Origin: Allopontixanthobacter sp034376665
GTDB taxonomy: Bacteria; Pseudomonadota; Alphaproteobacteria; Sphingomonadales; Sphingomonadaceae
DNA length: 64,000 nucleotides
Assembly: GCF_034376665.1 (NCBI RefSeq)
Contig: NZ_JAXMJI010000001.1
Location: 7,327 to 71,326 of the forward strand
Reading direction: 5' to 3'
Positions 18,936 to 27,104 of this stretch are shown here, in pieces. Within the stretch, counting starts at the first letter, position 1; each line of letters starts with the position of its first letter. The translations under genes were made by a program, and so were the position numbers. The notes under the pieces are model-generated. The model saw only the letters and a list, made by a program, of their open reading frames with translations, ran no database searches and was not told the DNA's origin.

Positions 18936-20543
18936 CTAAGAACTCGCAGTTGGCCGCAACTTCCAGTCCAAAGTACGCGATGCGTTGGCCGGAATGGCCA
19001 TTTCCAGAACATGTTCTCCATCCTTTGTTTTCAGGCCCGGTGTCTTCCTCAGTTCCCAATCTGCCGTCCAGCCCAGATCCAGGCGTATCCGGACCGGGAA
19101 TGGGTTCGCATTGGTGACTGTGGATTGCATCTGTGCCCATTTGCGCGGGTTCTCATCCGGCGGGGACCCGGTCAGCCGCTTGCACGCGACGTACACCTGA
19201 TTGCTTGCGCCGAGATAGACCTCCACATCCTGGCCGACCGCGTAATCACGTAAATCCTCCTCGCCAACCAGCAGATCGCCCGCCATTGACGGTTCGAATA
19301 TCGTGATCCCGCCCATCGGCAGAGCGATCCCAAGGCCGTGGTCCCGGTCATTTTTGGTAGTCAGTTCGATTTCGGCAGCTACCGGTCCAATTGCGCTATC
19401 CCAGGCGCTGCAGCTGCCGGTATAGAGCAATTCCGCCTTCACAGCGTTACGTTGCAGGAAAGCGACCTGTTTCAGCCCCTTCGCGGCAATTGTCATGCGT
19501 TCAGGCACGCGGTAAAGTTTCAAATCGCCCAATTGCTCTTCCACAGCCGTAACGGCGATGGGTGTCTCCTGCACCTTCATTCTCGATCCCGTTACCATGA
19601 TCGCATCGTCCATTATGACCATGGCGGGCGCAGAGGGAAGTGGCATGGGCGGTGGCGGTGGAACCGCAATGGGCGAACCCGCTGCAGTGCTGCCAAGGGG
19701 ATAGCACATCAGCCGCAAAGGCTGGCCGGTGGGCGGCTCTGCCAGGTTCTGGATATCGCTGATGATGTTCAAGGTGCCCGCCACCGCCATCAGTTCCGCA
19801 TCGGCGAACGACTGGTTGTTGTCGTTCAGAATCGTCAGCCACGACAGCAGTTTGATCCGCTGTTCGCCAGGAACCGCAGGATCATCCAGCGTCGCGACAT
19901 AATGCGCCTGCCAGTCGAATCCCCAAGCGAGATAGGTCAGCGTGACCCGGTAAGTGCCGCCATTTTCATCGCGTGTATCGATGGAAAACATCGGCTTGGC
20001 AGACAGGCCGGCAGGAATGGCATCGAAAGTCAGGCCCTCCGGTAGCCCCGAACAGCGAACCGCCTCGTACCCTCCGGAGGTCTTCAGAACCAGCCCGCCA
20101 TCGGCGCGGCTGCTGATGATCGCGGATTCCGCCGCCGTCACGCCCGTCGCCGGATTGGTGCGGGTAATGGTGACACGGTTGCCCAAGGTTCCGTCCACCA
20201 CAGCGGCGGGGGAAAGCAGGTCGGAATTGCGGTTCTTCTCGATTGTCCCGCCGGGCAGTCCGGTGACAATCGCGCTGACCGCCACCATTCCTTCGGCAAC
20301 CCCTTCGAAGCGAATGGTGGATTCGCCGGGCGGCAAGGTAACGTCGCGTGTCTCGCTGATCATCGCGAAGCCTTGCGGCCAATCGCGGTCCATCGCATCG
20401 CCTTCGCCGCGGCCGGGGTCGCGGTAGATCGTGACCGCGAGACCGACCGGAGCGGAAGCGCTGACTACCTCCCGCGCGTCGGCGGGCACCGCGGTCGTGC
20501 CGCCCATCAGGATACCAATCAGGGCAAGAGCGGCAGGCCGCAT
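18936..20543 (-). CDS. DUF4139-containing exported protein (second of a tandem pair)
   Basis: About 535 residues starting MRPAALALIGILMGGTTAVPADA, a clear signal peptide. The body has the beta-rich pattern of DUF4139 proteins (TRTNPATGVTAAESAII, YRVTLTYLAWGFDWQAHYVATL, WLTILNDNNQSFADAELM) and closes with NASRTLDWKLRPTASS. It shares layout and several segments with the upstream gene, so the two are paralogs. The start lies eight bases after the upstream stop, which implies one operon. A low-complexity PPPPPMPLPS linker sits near residue 320. Function is unknown; an envelope role is inference. Confidence 0.82.
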   Translation of the reverse strand: MRPAALALIGILMGGTTAVPADAREVVSASAPVGLAVTIYRDPGRGEGDAMDRDWPQGFAMISETRDVTLPPGESTIRFEGVAEGMVAVSAIVTGLPGGTIEKNRNSDLLSPAAVVDGTLGNRVTITRTNPATGVTAAESAIISSRADGGLVLKTSGGYEAVRCSGLPEGLTFDAIPAGLSAKPMFSIDTRDENGGTYRVTLTYLAWGFDWQAHYVATLDDPAVPGEQRIKLLSWLTILNDNNQSFADAELMAVAGTLNIISDIQNLAEPPTGQPLRLMCYPLGSTAAGSPIAVPPPPPMPLPSAPAMVIMDDAIMVTGSRMKVQETPIAVTAVEEQLGDLKLYRVPERMTIAAKGLKQVAFLQRNAVKAELLYTGSCSAWDSAIGPVAAEIELTTKNDRDHGLGIALPMGGITIFEPSMAGDLLVGEEDLRDYAVGQDVEVYLGASNQVYVACKRLTGSPPDENPRKWAQMQSTVTNANPFPVRIRLDLGWTADWELRKTPGLKTKDGEHVLEMAIPANASRTLDWKLRPTASS

Positions 20544-20551
20544 CGTCACGC

Positions 20552-22066
20552 TCAGTAGCGCGCTTCGTAGGTCACGCGGAATTCGCGCCTGCCATTGGCC
20601 GGGACCGGAACCACCCACTTCCGGCTCCCGAGATTGAGCTGTTCGCCAGGCACATCTTCGCTCACGATCCGGAAATCATGGCTCCACCACCCGCGGTCGA
20701 GACCGGACTGGATAAGGTCGATATCGACCGGTTCCGATTTCGCATTGGTCATCGTGTAGCGCATGGTGGTGCGGTAATATTCGACCGGTCGTTCGGATTC
20801 GACCTGTGTCACCACTTCACCGTCCTTGATGACCCGGTAGCGGGAAGACCTTTCCCATTCGGAGGAAGTTATCTTCTCGCGCTTTTCAACCTCTGCCTGA
20901 AGATAGACGTCGAAGGCGCTACCGGTGGTCAGCATCAACTCGCTGCCTGCGGGTGTGTGACCAATCCCGCTTTCGCCGATGAACTGCGGTGTGCCTTGGC
21001 TGTCGCGTTGATAGAAGCGGACCGTCCCGGCAGGCAGCGCATCGCCGAGCCCGGCCGCGCGCGAGGTGGAGAAGCTCAGCGAAGTGGAAACGGGTTGCGG
21101 TGCGCCGTCGTTCTGCAGCCAGTTTACCGTGCGGGCATAGACTCGCCGTGCTGCTACACCCTGGACGTCGAGAAAACTGACTTGTTTGGTCTGGGCATTG
21201 GCGATCGTGGTCCGTGCGCCAATCGGATAAAGATAGAAATCACCCACCTGTTCGCGGGCGGCGCTTTCGGTGCCGGGGCGCACCATGCCTGGCGATACCG
21301 GCCGGCGGCCACTACCCTGCCCGGGGCTTCCGGCGATCAGCAGCGTATTTGCATCATGGAAGGTTGTTCCGGTGTTGTTTGTCAGGGTCACCCACCCTTG
21401 CATATCGATGGCACCCTTTGGCTCGTCGAACAGGGCGACATAATCCGCCGACCAGCCGAGGCCGGGGGTCAGGTAGCGGATCGACGCAGGGCGCGTTCCG
21501 GCGCGCGCCGCTTCGACAGTCACCGACAGCGTCGGGCGGGCGCGCAGGTTTGGCGGAACCCGGTCGAACACCGCACGGACAGGCAGACCGTCGTCGCGCA
21601 GCACTTCGATGCGGTCGCCGATCTTCACCACCACGCCGCCCGCGGTGGATAGCACAGTTGCCCGTTCCCGCGATTCTGTACCGGTCGCGGGGTTGGTCCT
21701 GATCAGGGTAATCGTCTGACCAATTGCCTTTTCCATCAGCTTGCCGGGTGTCAGCAGGTCGAAGTCGAAATTCTGTTCGACGATGCCGGCTCCCTCAGCG
21801 TTGAAGCTGAGAGTTTCAGGGCGAATCTGCGCGGAAACATCGGGGAATTCGATCCGGCTGCGGCCCTGCGCGATCGCCAGTTGGCGAATATCCTGCACCA
21901 GTGCCTGTCCGTTGTTGTAAATCGTAACCGAGACCTCGCCCTGTGACGTGGCATCGGGATTGGCAAGGTTGTCGCTGGAGGTCTGCGCGGATGCCGTGGC
22001 GGCCAAGCAAAGGACCGCCCCCAATCCAGTCAGGCATTTTCCAGCCAGCTTGCGTGTGACGATCAT
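20552..22066 (-). CDS. DUF4139-containing exported protein (first of a tandem pair)
   Basis: About 504 residues with a signal peptide (MIVTRKLAGKCLTGLGAVLC onward, cleavage near ATASAQ). DUF4139 features include VTIYNNGQALVQDIRQL at the start of the mature protein, TNPATGTESRERATVL, IRYLTPGLGWSADYVALFD, WVTLTNNTGTTFHDANTLL and a C-terminal GWWSHDFRIVSED followed by NGRREFRVTYEARY. The ATG at 22066 has an AGGGGGA site seven bases upstream. The family is common in sphingomonads, with no agreed function. It is the promoter-proximal gene of the pair and follows cckA on the same strand. Confidence 0.85.
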   Translation of the reverse strand: MIVTRKLAGKCLTGLGAVLCLAATASAQTSSDNLANPDATSQGEVSVTIYNNGQALVQDIRQLAIAQGRSRIEFPDVSAQIRPETLSFNAEGAGIVEQNFDFDLLTPGKLMEKAIGQTITLIRTNPATGTESRERATVLSTAGGVVVKIGDRIEVLRDDGLPVRAVFDRVPPNLRARPTLSVTVEAARAGTRPASIRYLTPGLGWSADYVALFDEPKGAIDMQGWVTLTNNTGTTFHDANTLLIAGSPGQGSGRRPVSPGMVRPGTESAAREQVGDFYLYPIGARTTIANAQTKQVSFLDVQGVAARRVYARTVNWLQNDGAPQPVSTSLSFSTSRAAGLGDALPAGTVRFYQRDSQGTPQFIGESGIGHTPAGSELMLTTGSAFDVYLQAEVEKREKITSSEWERSSRYRVIKDGEVVTQVESERPVEYYRTTMRYTMTNAKSEPVDIDLIQSGLDRGWWSHDFRIVSEDVPGEQLNLGSRKWVVPVPANGRREFRVTYEARY

Positions 22067-22160
22067 CTGAATTTCCCCCTCCGACGGCGGCGCATCTGCC
22101 CTGGATTTGACCCCTTTTGTCCTCGTCTGCACCTTTACCGGAGATGAATGTTACAAAGTA

Positions 22161-24677
22161 TCATTTCTCCGGGTGGTGCAGGTCCTGCTCGCCGAGTATG
22201 CTCCCGACCTTGTCGCTGATCTGCTGGACACTGAACGGCTTGGGGATGAAGTACATATTGTCGATGTCAATGTCCCGCCGCAATTGCTCCTCGGCATAGC
22301 CGGACATGAACAGCACCGGCAGCGCCGGATTGAGGGCGCGAATCTCGCGCGCCATGGTGGGGCCGTCCATCCCGGGCATAACGACGTCGGAAACGATCAG
22401 ATCGAACTCACCGCCCCGGACAATTTCCGCCAACCCTTCTTCACCATCGTTCGCGGTCGTCACCACATAGCCGGCGCGGGTGAGCGCGCGTTCGGCCACT
22501 GCGCGGACCATCGCCTCATCCTCCACCAGCAGCAGGCGGCCACCGCCAGACCATTTGCTGGCCTTCCGGTCGATCACCGGCTTGGATGCGTCAACCGGTT
22601 CGCCGTGATGCACCGGCAGATAAATCGTGAATCTGGCGCCATCGGGGCGGCCGTGCACACCCTTGATATTGTCGGCGAAGATGAACCCGCCCGATTGTTT
22701 GACGATCCCGTAAACAGTCGACAGGCCGAGGCCGGTACCCTTTCCCTGTTCCTTGGTGGTGAAGAAGGGTTCGAAGATTTTGCCCAGCAATTCAGGGGGA
22801 ATTCCGCCGCCGCTGTCCTGAACCACCATGACGGTATAATCCGCCACCGGGATGATGTCCGACCCGGCCTTGCGCACATCGCTGGCGGAAACCCTTCGGG
22901 TGGACAGGGTCAACTTTCCGGTACCGTCTCCATTGGCGTTGATCGCGTCGCGGGCGTTTACCGCCAGGTTCACGATGACCTGTTCCAATTGCTGCGGATC
23001 GGCGCGAACCGGGCCGAGGTCGCGGTCATGCCGGATGGTGAAGGTGATCTTCTCCCCGACCAGGCGTTTGAGCAACTGGCTCACCTCGCTGACAATGTCG
23101 GGCAGTTGAACGACTTCAGGGCGCAGCGTCTGCTGGCGCGAGAAGGCGAGCAATTGGCGGGTCAGCGAGGCCGCGCGGTTGGAATTCGCGCGGATCTGCT
23201 GGATATCGTCGTAGTCGCTGTCGCCCGGCGTGTGCCGCAGCAACATGAGATCGCAATAGCCGATAATCGCGGTCAGGACATTGTTGAAATCATGCGCGAC
23301 GCCGCCCGCCAGCTGGCCCACAGCCTGCATCTTGGTGGCTTGGGCAATCTGGCGTTTGAGGCGTGTTTCCTCGGTTGAATCGGCCAGACTCAGGAGCACC
23401 GCCGCCTCCCCCAAACCCCGAACACCGGCGAGGCCAAGCGATACCGGCTCGTCCGGCTGACTGAGCAATCGCACGGCCATATCCCCGTTGCTGCCCGGCC
23501 CGCGTCCGAACCGCCGAACCGCGTCGGAAAGCGCCGCCTTGTCTTCGCGCACTACCAGATCGGACGGGAATTGCGGCAAGCCTGCCCCCTCCAGATCGAT
23601 GGCGCGCAGGAACGCACTGTTCGCGAACAGGAAGCGGCCGTCGCGGTCGGTCATCGCCAGACCCAGCGGCAAGGCCCCGAGCAACGCCTCCAACTGCGGA
23701 GTGGCCGCTTGCGCGCCGCCGTCCCAATTGGCACCGAGGCCCACGCCGCTGTCGATCAGCAGCATCAGCGAAGAGGCTTCCTCCTCGTTCTGTGCCGCTG
23801 TGCCAAGGGCAGAGGATTTCCTGGTGGGCGTACCGGAGCCGCTGCGGGTTTCCGGGTCGATCAGAGGGACCTGAATCAAGGTCTGCGGACTCGCCCGCCT
23901 CGTGTCCCTTGCAAAAAATAGCTGGTCGCGCTCGTCAATCCGCAACTGGGCAGCGTATTCCTGCCCGGCCATGGTCGCAGTACCATCGCCCGATGCGCGT
24001 TCGGCAAACCCGCGGTTTGCGGCGCGAATAATCCCGTCGGGGCCGACCAGCGCAACCTCGATACCGGCTCCGGACAGGATATTGCCAAACTGTCCTGCCA
24101 GCCGCGTCGCCAGCGTAAGAGCCAAATTCTCTCCGCGGATCAGTTCGAACCGCCAGACGAGATAATCATCGCCGCGCCCGGCCCGATCCGCAGTGGCGCG
24201 CCACGTGTCGCCCCGATCGCCGTTTTCGAGATGCTCTACAACGCCGCTACCGTCGCGCCATGCCTGCCGTGCAGCGATAGCAAGCGCTTCCAGCCCGTCG
24301 CGCTCCACCGCCAGGCTGGGCGGGGCATGGTTCGCGCCGAACCTTTCGGCGTACAGAGCGTTGGCGCAGGCGAGCCGGTTCGCCCGGTCGGTAATTGCAA
24401 TTGCCACCCCGGGCTGCTCGATGGCAGCAACTGTTACAGACCAGTCCGGCGCCGCAAACCCGGCGTCCTCGGTGTTTCGGGGTAACCGGCTCGCAGCAAA
24501 ACTGGCGGCGGCCAGAACGATCAGCCCGCAAAGAAACGCAATTGCAGGAACCACTTCCCCGGTAATCAGCCATACGGCCCAGGCGCTGACGAACAGTGCA
24601 ATTGCGAGCCCCGCCAGTCTGGTGGATTGACCGGCGAATATTCCATCGGCTTCTGGCCTCTGCACGGAAGGCTTCAT
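22161..24677 (-). CDS. cckA: cell-cycle hybrid histidine kinase CckA
   Basis: An 838-residue membrane hybrid kinase/phosphatase that feeds phosphate through ChpT to CtrA and CpdR. Two membrane helices lie at residues about 21-64; PAS-like regions follow (about 80-220 and 325-440). The HisKA motif GGVAHDFNNVLTAIIGYCD holds phospho-acceptor His462. The HATPase part has NLAVNARDAI and GTGLGLSTVYGIVKQSGG. A C-terminal receiver carries phospho-acceptor Asp764 (IVSDVVMPGMDG) and Lys in FIPKPFS. This architecture and the GGVAHDFNN signature match Caulobacter CckA. Its start overlaps the stop of the DUF2062 gene (ATGA), so the two are translationally coupled. Confidence 0.94.
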   Translation of the reverse strand: MKPSVQRPEADGIFAGQSTRLAGLAIALFVSAWAVWLITGEVVPAIAFLCGLIVLAAASFAASRLPRNTEDAGFAAPDWSVTVAAIEQPGVAIAITDRANRLACANALYAERFGANHAPPSLAVERDGLEALAIAARQAWRDGSGVVEHLENGDRGDTWRATADRAGRGDDYLVWRFELIRGENLALTLATRLAGQFGNILSGAGIEVALVGPDGIIRAANRGFAERASGDGTATMAGQEYAAQLRIDERDQLFFARDTRRASPQTLIQVPLIDPETRSGSGTPTRKSSALGTAAQNEEEASSLMLLIDSGVGLGANWDGGAQAATPQLEALLGALPLGLAMTDRDGRFLFANSAFLRAIDLEGAGLPQFPSDLVVREDKAALSDAVRRFGRGPGSNGDMAVRLLSQPDEPVSLGLAGVRGLGEAAVLLSLADSTEETRLKRQIAQATKMQAVGQLAGGVAHDFNNVLTAIIGYCDLMLLRHTPGDSDYDDIQQIRANSNRAASLTRQLLAFSRQQTLRPEVVQLPDIVSEVSQLLKRLVGEKITFTIRHDRDLGPVRADPQQLEQVIVNLAVNARDAINANGDGTGKLTLSTRRVSASDVRKAGSDIIPVADYTVMVVQDSGGGIPPELLGKIFEPFFTTKEQGKGTGLGLSTVYGIVKQSGGFIFADNIKGVHGRPDGARFTIYLPVHHGEPVDASKPVIDRKASKWSGGGRLLLVEDEAMVRAVAERALTRAGYVVTTANDGEEGLAEIVRGGEFDLIVSDVVMPGMDGPTMAREIRALNPALPVLFMSGYAEEQLRRDIDIDNMYFIPKPFSVQQISDKVGSILGEQDLHHPEK

Positions 24678-25384
24678 GCTTCGTAAGCTTCCGGTTCTGC
24701 CGCACTTTGGGCGTCCTTGAGCCTTTCATCCTTTTGGTCGGCGAATATCTTCAGCCTGCGGTGGCGCCGCCGGCCCACCATGACCCGCCAGATCATGCCA
24801 GAGAGGACATATCCGATAGCCGCGGTCACCACCGACAGTACGACAAAGCCGAAAACCGTTACAAGAACCGTTATTCCAACACCTTCGAACATTTCCACAA
24901 ACCAGGCCCACCGTCCGCTGGACATCTCGGCCTGAGCGGCCCCTCCCGTCGCGGCTGAATCAATTTTCAGGATGAATGCCCCGATCCGATTGGCGACCAC
25001 CGCCCAGAATGGAAATGTAAAGGGATTGGTCACAAAGGTAAGCAAGGCGGCCAAGGGAACATTGGCGCGCGCGGGCAGCGCAAGAAACGCCGCCACAAAC
25101 ACCTGGCCGAGCGGGATGATAAATCCGGCGAACAAACCCAGCGCCACACCGCGCGGAACCGACCGCCGGGTAAAGCGCCACAATTCCGGGCTGAGGAAAC
25201 GATGCGCGATCGGTTTGAGATATTTGTTCTCGGCCATCTCTTCGCGAGTGGGGACGTATTTGCGATATACGTCCGCCAGGAAAGTCTTGGAACGGAACGA
25301 GATCTTCTGATCGCGGCGGGCGCGGGCGCTGTTCCCCGGACTCCCTCCGGCTCCGGTCTGCAGCTTTGTGAGATTGTCGGTCAT
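24674..25384 (-). CDS. DUF2062 domain-containing membrane protein
   Basis: A 236-residue inner-membrane protein. The DUF2062 domain covers roughly residues 70-200 and shows SVPRGVALGLFAGFIIPLGQ and LTFVTNPFTFPFWAV, with membrane segments around 85-110, 115-140 and 180-210. The cytoplasmic ends are basic. The family is widespread, without a firm function. It overlaps cckA by four bases, which suggests a conserved partnership or at least common expression. Confidence 0.88.
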   Translation of the reverse strand: MTDNLTKLQTGAGGSPGNSARARRDQKISFRSKTFLADVYRKYVPTREEMAENKYLKPIAHRFLSPELWRFTRRSVPRGVALGLFAGFIIPLGQVFVAAFLALPARANVPLAALLTFVTNPFTFPFWAVVANRIGAFILKIDSAATGGAAQAEMSSGRWAWFVEMFEGVGITVLVTVFGFVVLSVVTAAIGYVLSGMIWRVMVGRRRHRRLKIFADQKDERLKDAQSAAEPEAYEA

Positions 25385-25593
25385 GATTGCCGTCCCGCAA
25401 TGCGCGTGTGGCGCGAGCGTTGCAAGCCCTTCGACCGGGGCCCAGGCGCAGATGCGGAACGGCTGGGCAGCATGGGGTCGCGGGGAGTGATCATGACGGG
25501 GATATGGGTAACCGAAAGTTGATGAACAGGGACGAAATCGTGCAGGCTTCGACGCGACTGGAATTTATCCGTCCAATGTGACGCTTTTGCCGC

Positions 25594-26076
25594 TCATCCC
25601 TTTTCGCGCATCAGCCGGGCCTTGTCCCTTTTCCAGTCGCGGTCCTTGACATATTCCCGCTTGTCCTGCGCCTGGCGGCCCTTCGCCAGTGCAAGTTCCA
25701 CCTTGGCCCGTCCGCGACCGTTGAAATAGATCGACAGCGGGACCATCGTCATGCCCTTGCGCTCGACAGCAGCTCGCAGCTTGCCGATTTCGCGTTCGTG
25801 CAGCAGCAATTTGCGCGGCCGGGTGGGCACGTGGTTGAAGCGGTTGCCGTGGCTGAATTCGGGAATGTTGGAATTCACCAGCCACACCGCGCCATCGCGC
25901 ACCTCGGCATAGCTTTCCGCAATCGAACCCGCGCCCGCGCGCAGGCTCTTCACCTCGGTACCGGTCAGGGCAATACCGGCTTCGAATTTGTCGTCCACCG
26001 CATAATCGAACCGCGCCCGCCGGTTTTCGGCGACGATCTTCTGCTTGTCGAACTCAGCTGTCTTGGGGCGTGCCAT
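25594..26076 (-). CDS. smpB: SsrA-binding protein SmpB
   Basis: Small RNA-binding protein that delivers tmRNA to stalled ribosomes. The family pattern is complete: AENRRARFDYAVDDKFEAGI, ALTGTEVKSLRAG, DGAVWLVNSNIPEF, RPRKLLLHEREI, and the basic C-terminal tail YVKDRDWKRDKARLMREKG that enters the ribosome. The ATG at 26076 (MARPKTAEF) is chosen; an in-frame ATG four codons upstream is also possible. It lies 54 bases downstream of dapA on the same strand. Confidence 0.96.
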   Translation of the reverse strand: MARPKTAEFDKQKIVAENRRARFDYAVDDKFEAGIALTGTEVKSLRAGAGSIAESYAEVRDGAVWLVNSNIPEFSHGNRFNHVPTRPRKLLLHEREIGKLRAAVERKGMTMVPLSIYFNGRGRAKVELALAKGRQAQDKREYVKDRDWKRDKARLMREKG

Positions 26077-26130
26077 GGTCAGGCGCATGTAGGCAGAAAG
26101 GATCGATAACTAAAGGGGGCATTCGATGCC

Positions 26131-27012
26131 TCACACCAATCCCGCGTGCACCAGCGCCGCATCGACCGCTCGCCTTGCGGCATCGTTGGCGGTGCACAGC
26201 GGCAGGCGGACCTCGTCCGTCATCCAGTCGTGCACCCGGCTGAGGGCATATTTGACCGGAGCGGGCGAAGCGTCCTCGAACATGGCGTAATGCAGCGGGT
26301 AAAGTTTGTCGTTCAGCCTGCGCGCCTTGGCAAAATCGTTCTCGGCGCAGGCCTGCTGGAATTCTGCACATAGCGCCGGTGCGACATTGGCGGTCACCGA
26401 AATGCAGCCCCGCGCACCCGCCGCGTTGGCCGGTAGCGCCAGTTCGTCGTCGCCCGACAACTGGCAAAATTCGCGCCCAATCCCCATCCGGTGGTCGGTG
26501 ACGCGCGACAGATCGCCGCTGGCGTCCTTGATCGCCACAATCTGCCCGGGATATTTCTCCGCCAGCTCGATCACCGTTTCGGGCAGCAGGTCGGTAACCG
26601 TGCGGCCCGGAACGTTGTAGAGCACGATCGGCAGGTCGCAATTTTCCGCCAGGTGGCTGAAATGCGCGACCAGCCCGCGCTGGCTCGGGCGGTTGTAATA
26701 GGGCGCTACGCACAGCCCCGCCGCCGCGCCCGCCTTCCTGGAGAAATTCATATGGAGCAGCGCGTTCTGGGTATCGTTGCTTCCGCAGCCCGCAATTATC
26801 GGAACCCTGCCAGCGGCCTGTTCGATGCAGATTTCGATCACTCTGTGGTGTTCGGCGTTGGACAGGGTCGATGCCTCCCCCGTGGTTCCGCACGGCACCA
26901 GCGCCGCGCTGCCATTGTCGATCTGCCAGTCGACCAGACGGCGAAATGCGCGTTCGTCAAACGTCCCGTCGCGAAATGGAGTCACCAGAGCGGGAATCGA
27001 GCCGGAAAACAT
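26131..27012 (-). CDS. dapA: 4-hydroxy-tetrahydrodipicolinate synthase
   Basis: First committed enzyme of the diaminopimelate/lysine pathway, condensing pyruvate with aspartate semialdehyde. The 293-residue TIM-barrel protein shows VPCGTTGEASTLS, the catalytic Tyr132 in YNVPGRT and the Schiff-base Lys162 in VAIKDASGD. It is divergent from the lytic transglycosylase gene, so both cell wall-related genes share a 90-base promoter region, and it is followed by smpB. Confidence 0.96.
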   Translation of the reverse strand: MFSGSIPALVTPFRDGTFDERAFRRLVDWQIDNGSAALVPCGTTGEASTLSNAEHHRVIEICIEQAAGRVPIIAGCGSNDTQNALLHMNFSRKAGAAAGLCVAPYYNRPSQRGLVAHFSHLAENCDLPIVLYNVPGRTVTDLLPETVIELAEKYPGQIVAIKDASGDLSRVTDHRMGIGREFCQLSGDDELALPANAAGARGCISVTANVAPALCAEFQQACAENDFAKARRLNDKLYPLHYAMFEDASPAPVKYALSRVHDWMTDEVRLPLCTANDAARRAVDAALVHAGLV

Positions 27013-27104
27013 TTACCTGCGTCCTAAGTTGGCCCCATAGTTACCGCGCAATAGCTGCGCTGGGGGGATGTCGTTCAGCGCCTGATAAGGAGCCGACCGC
27101 CAAT

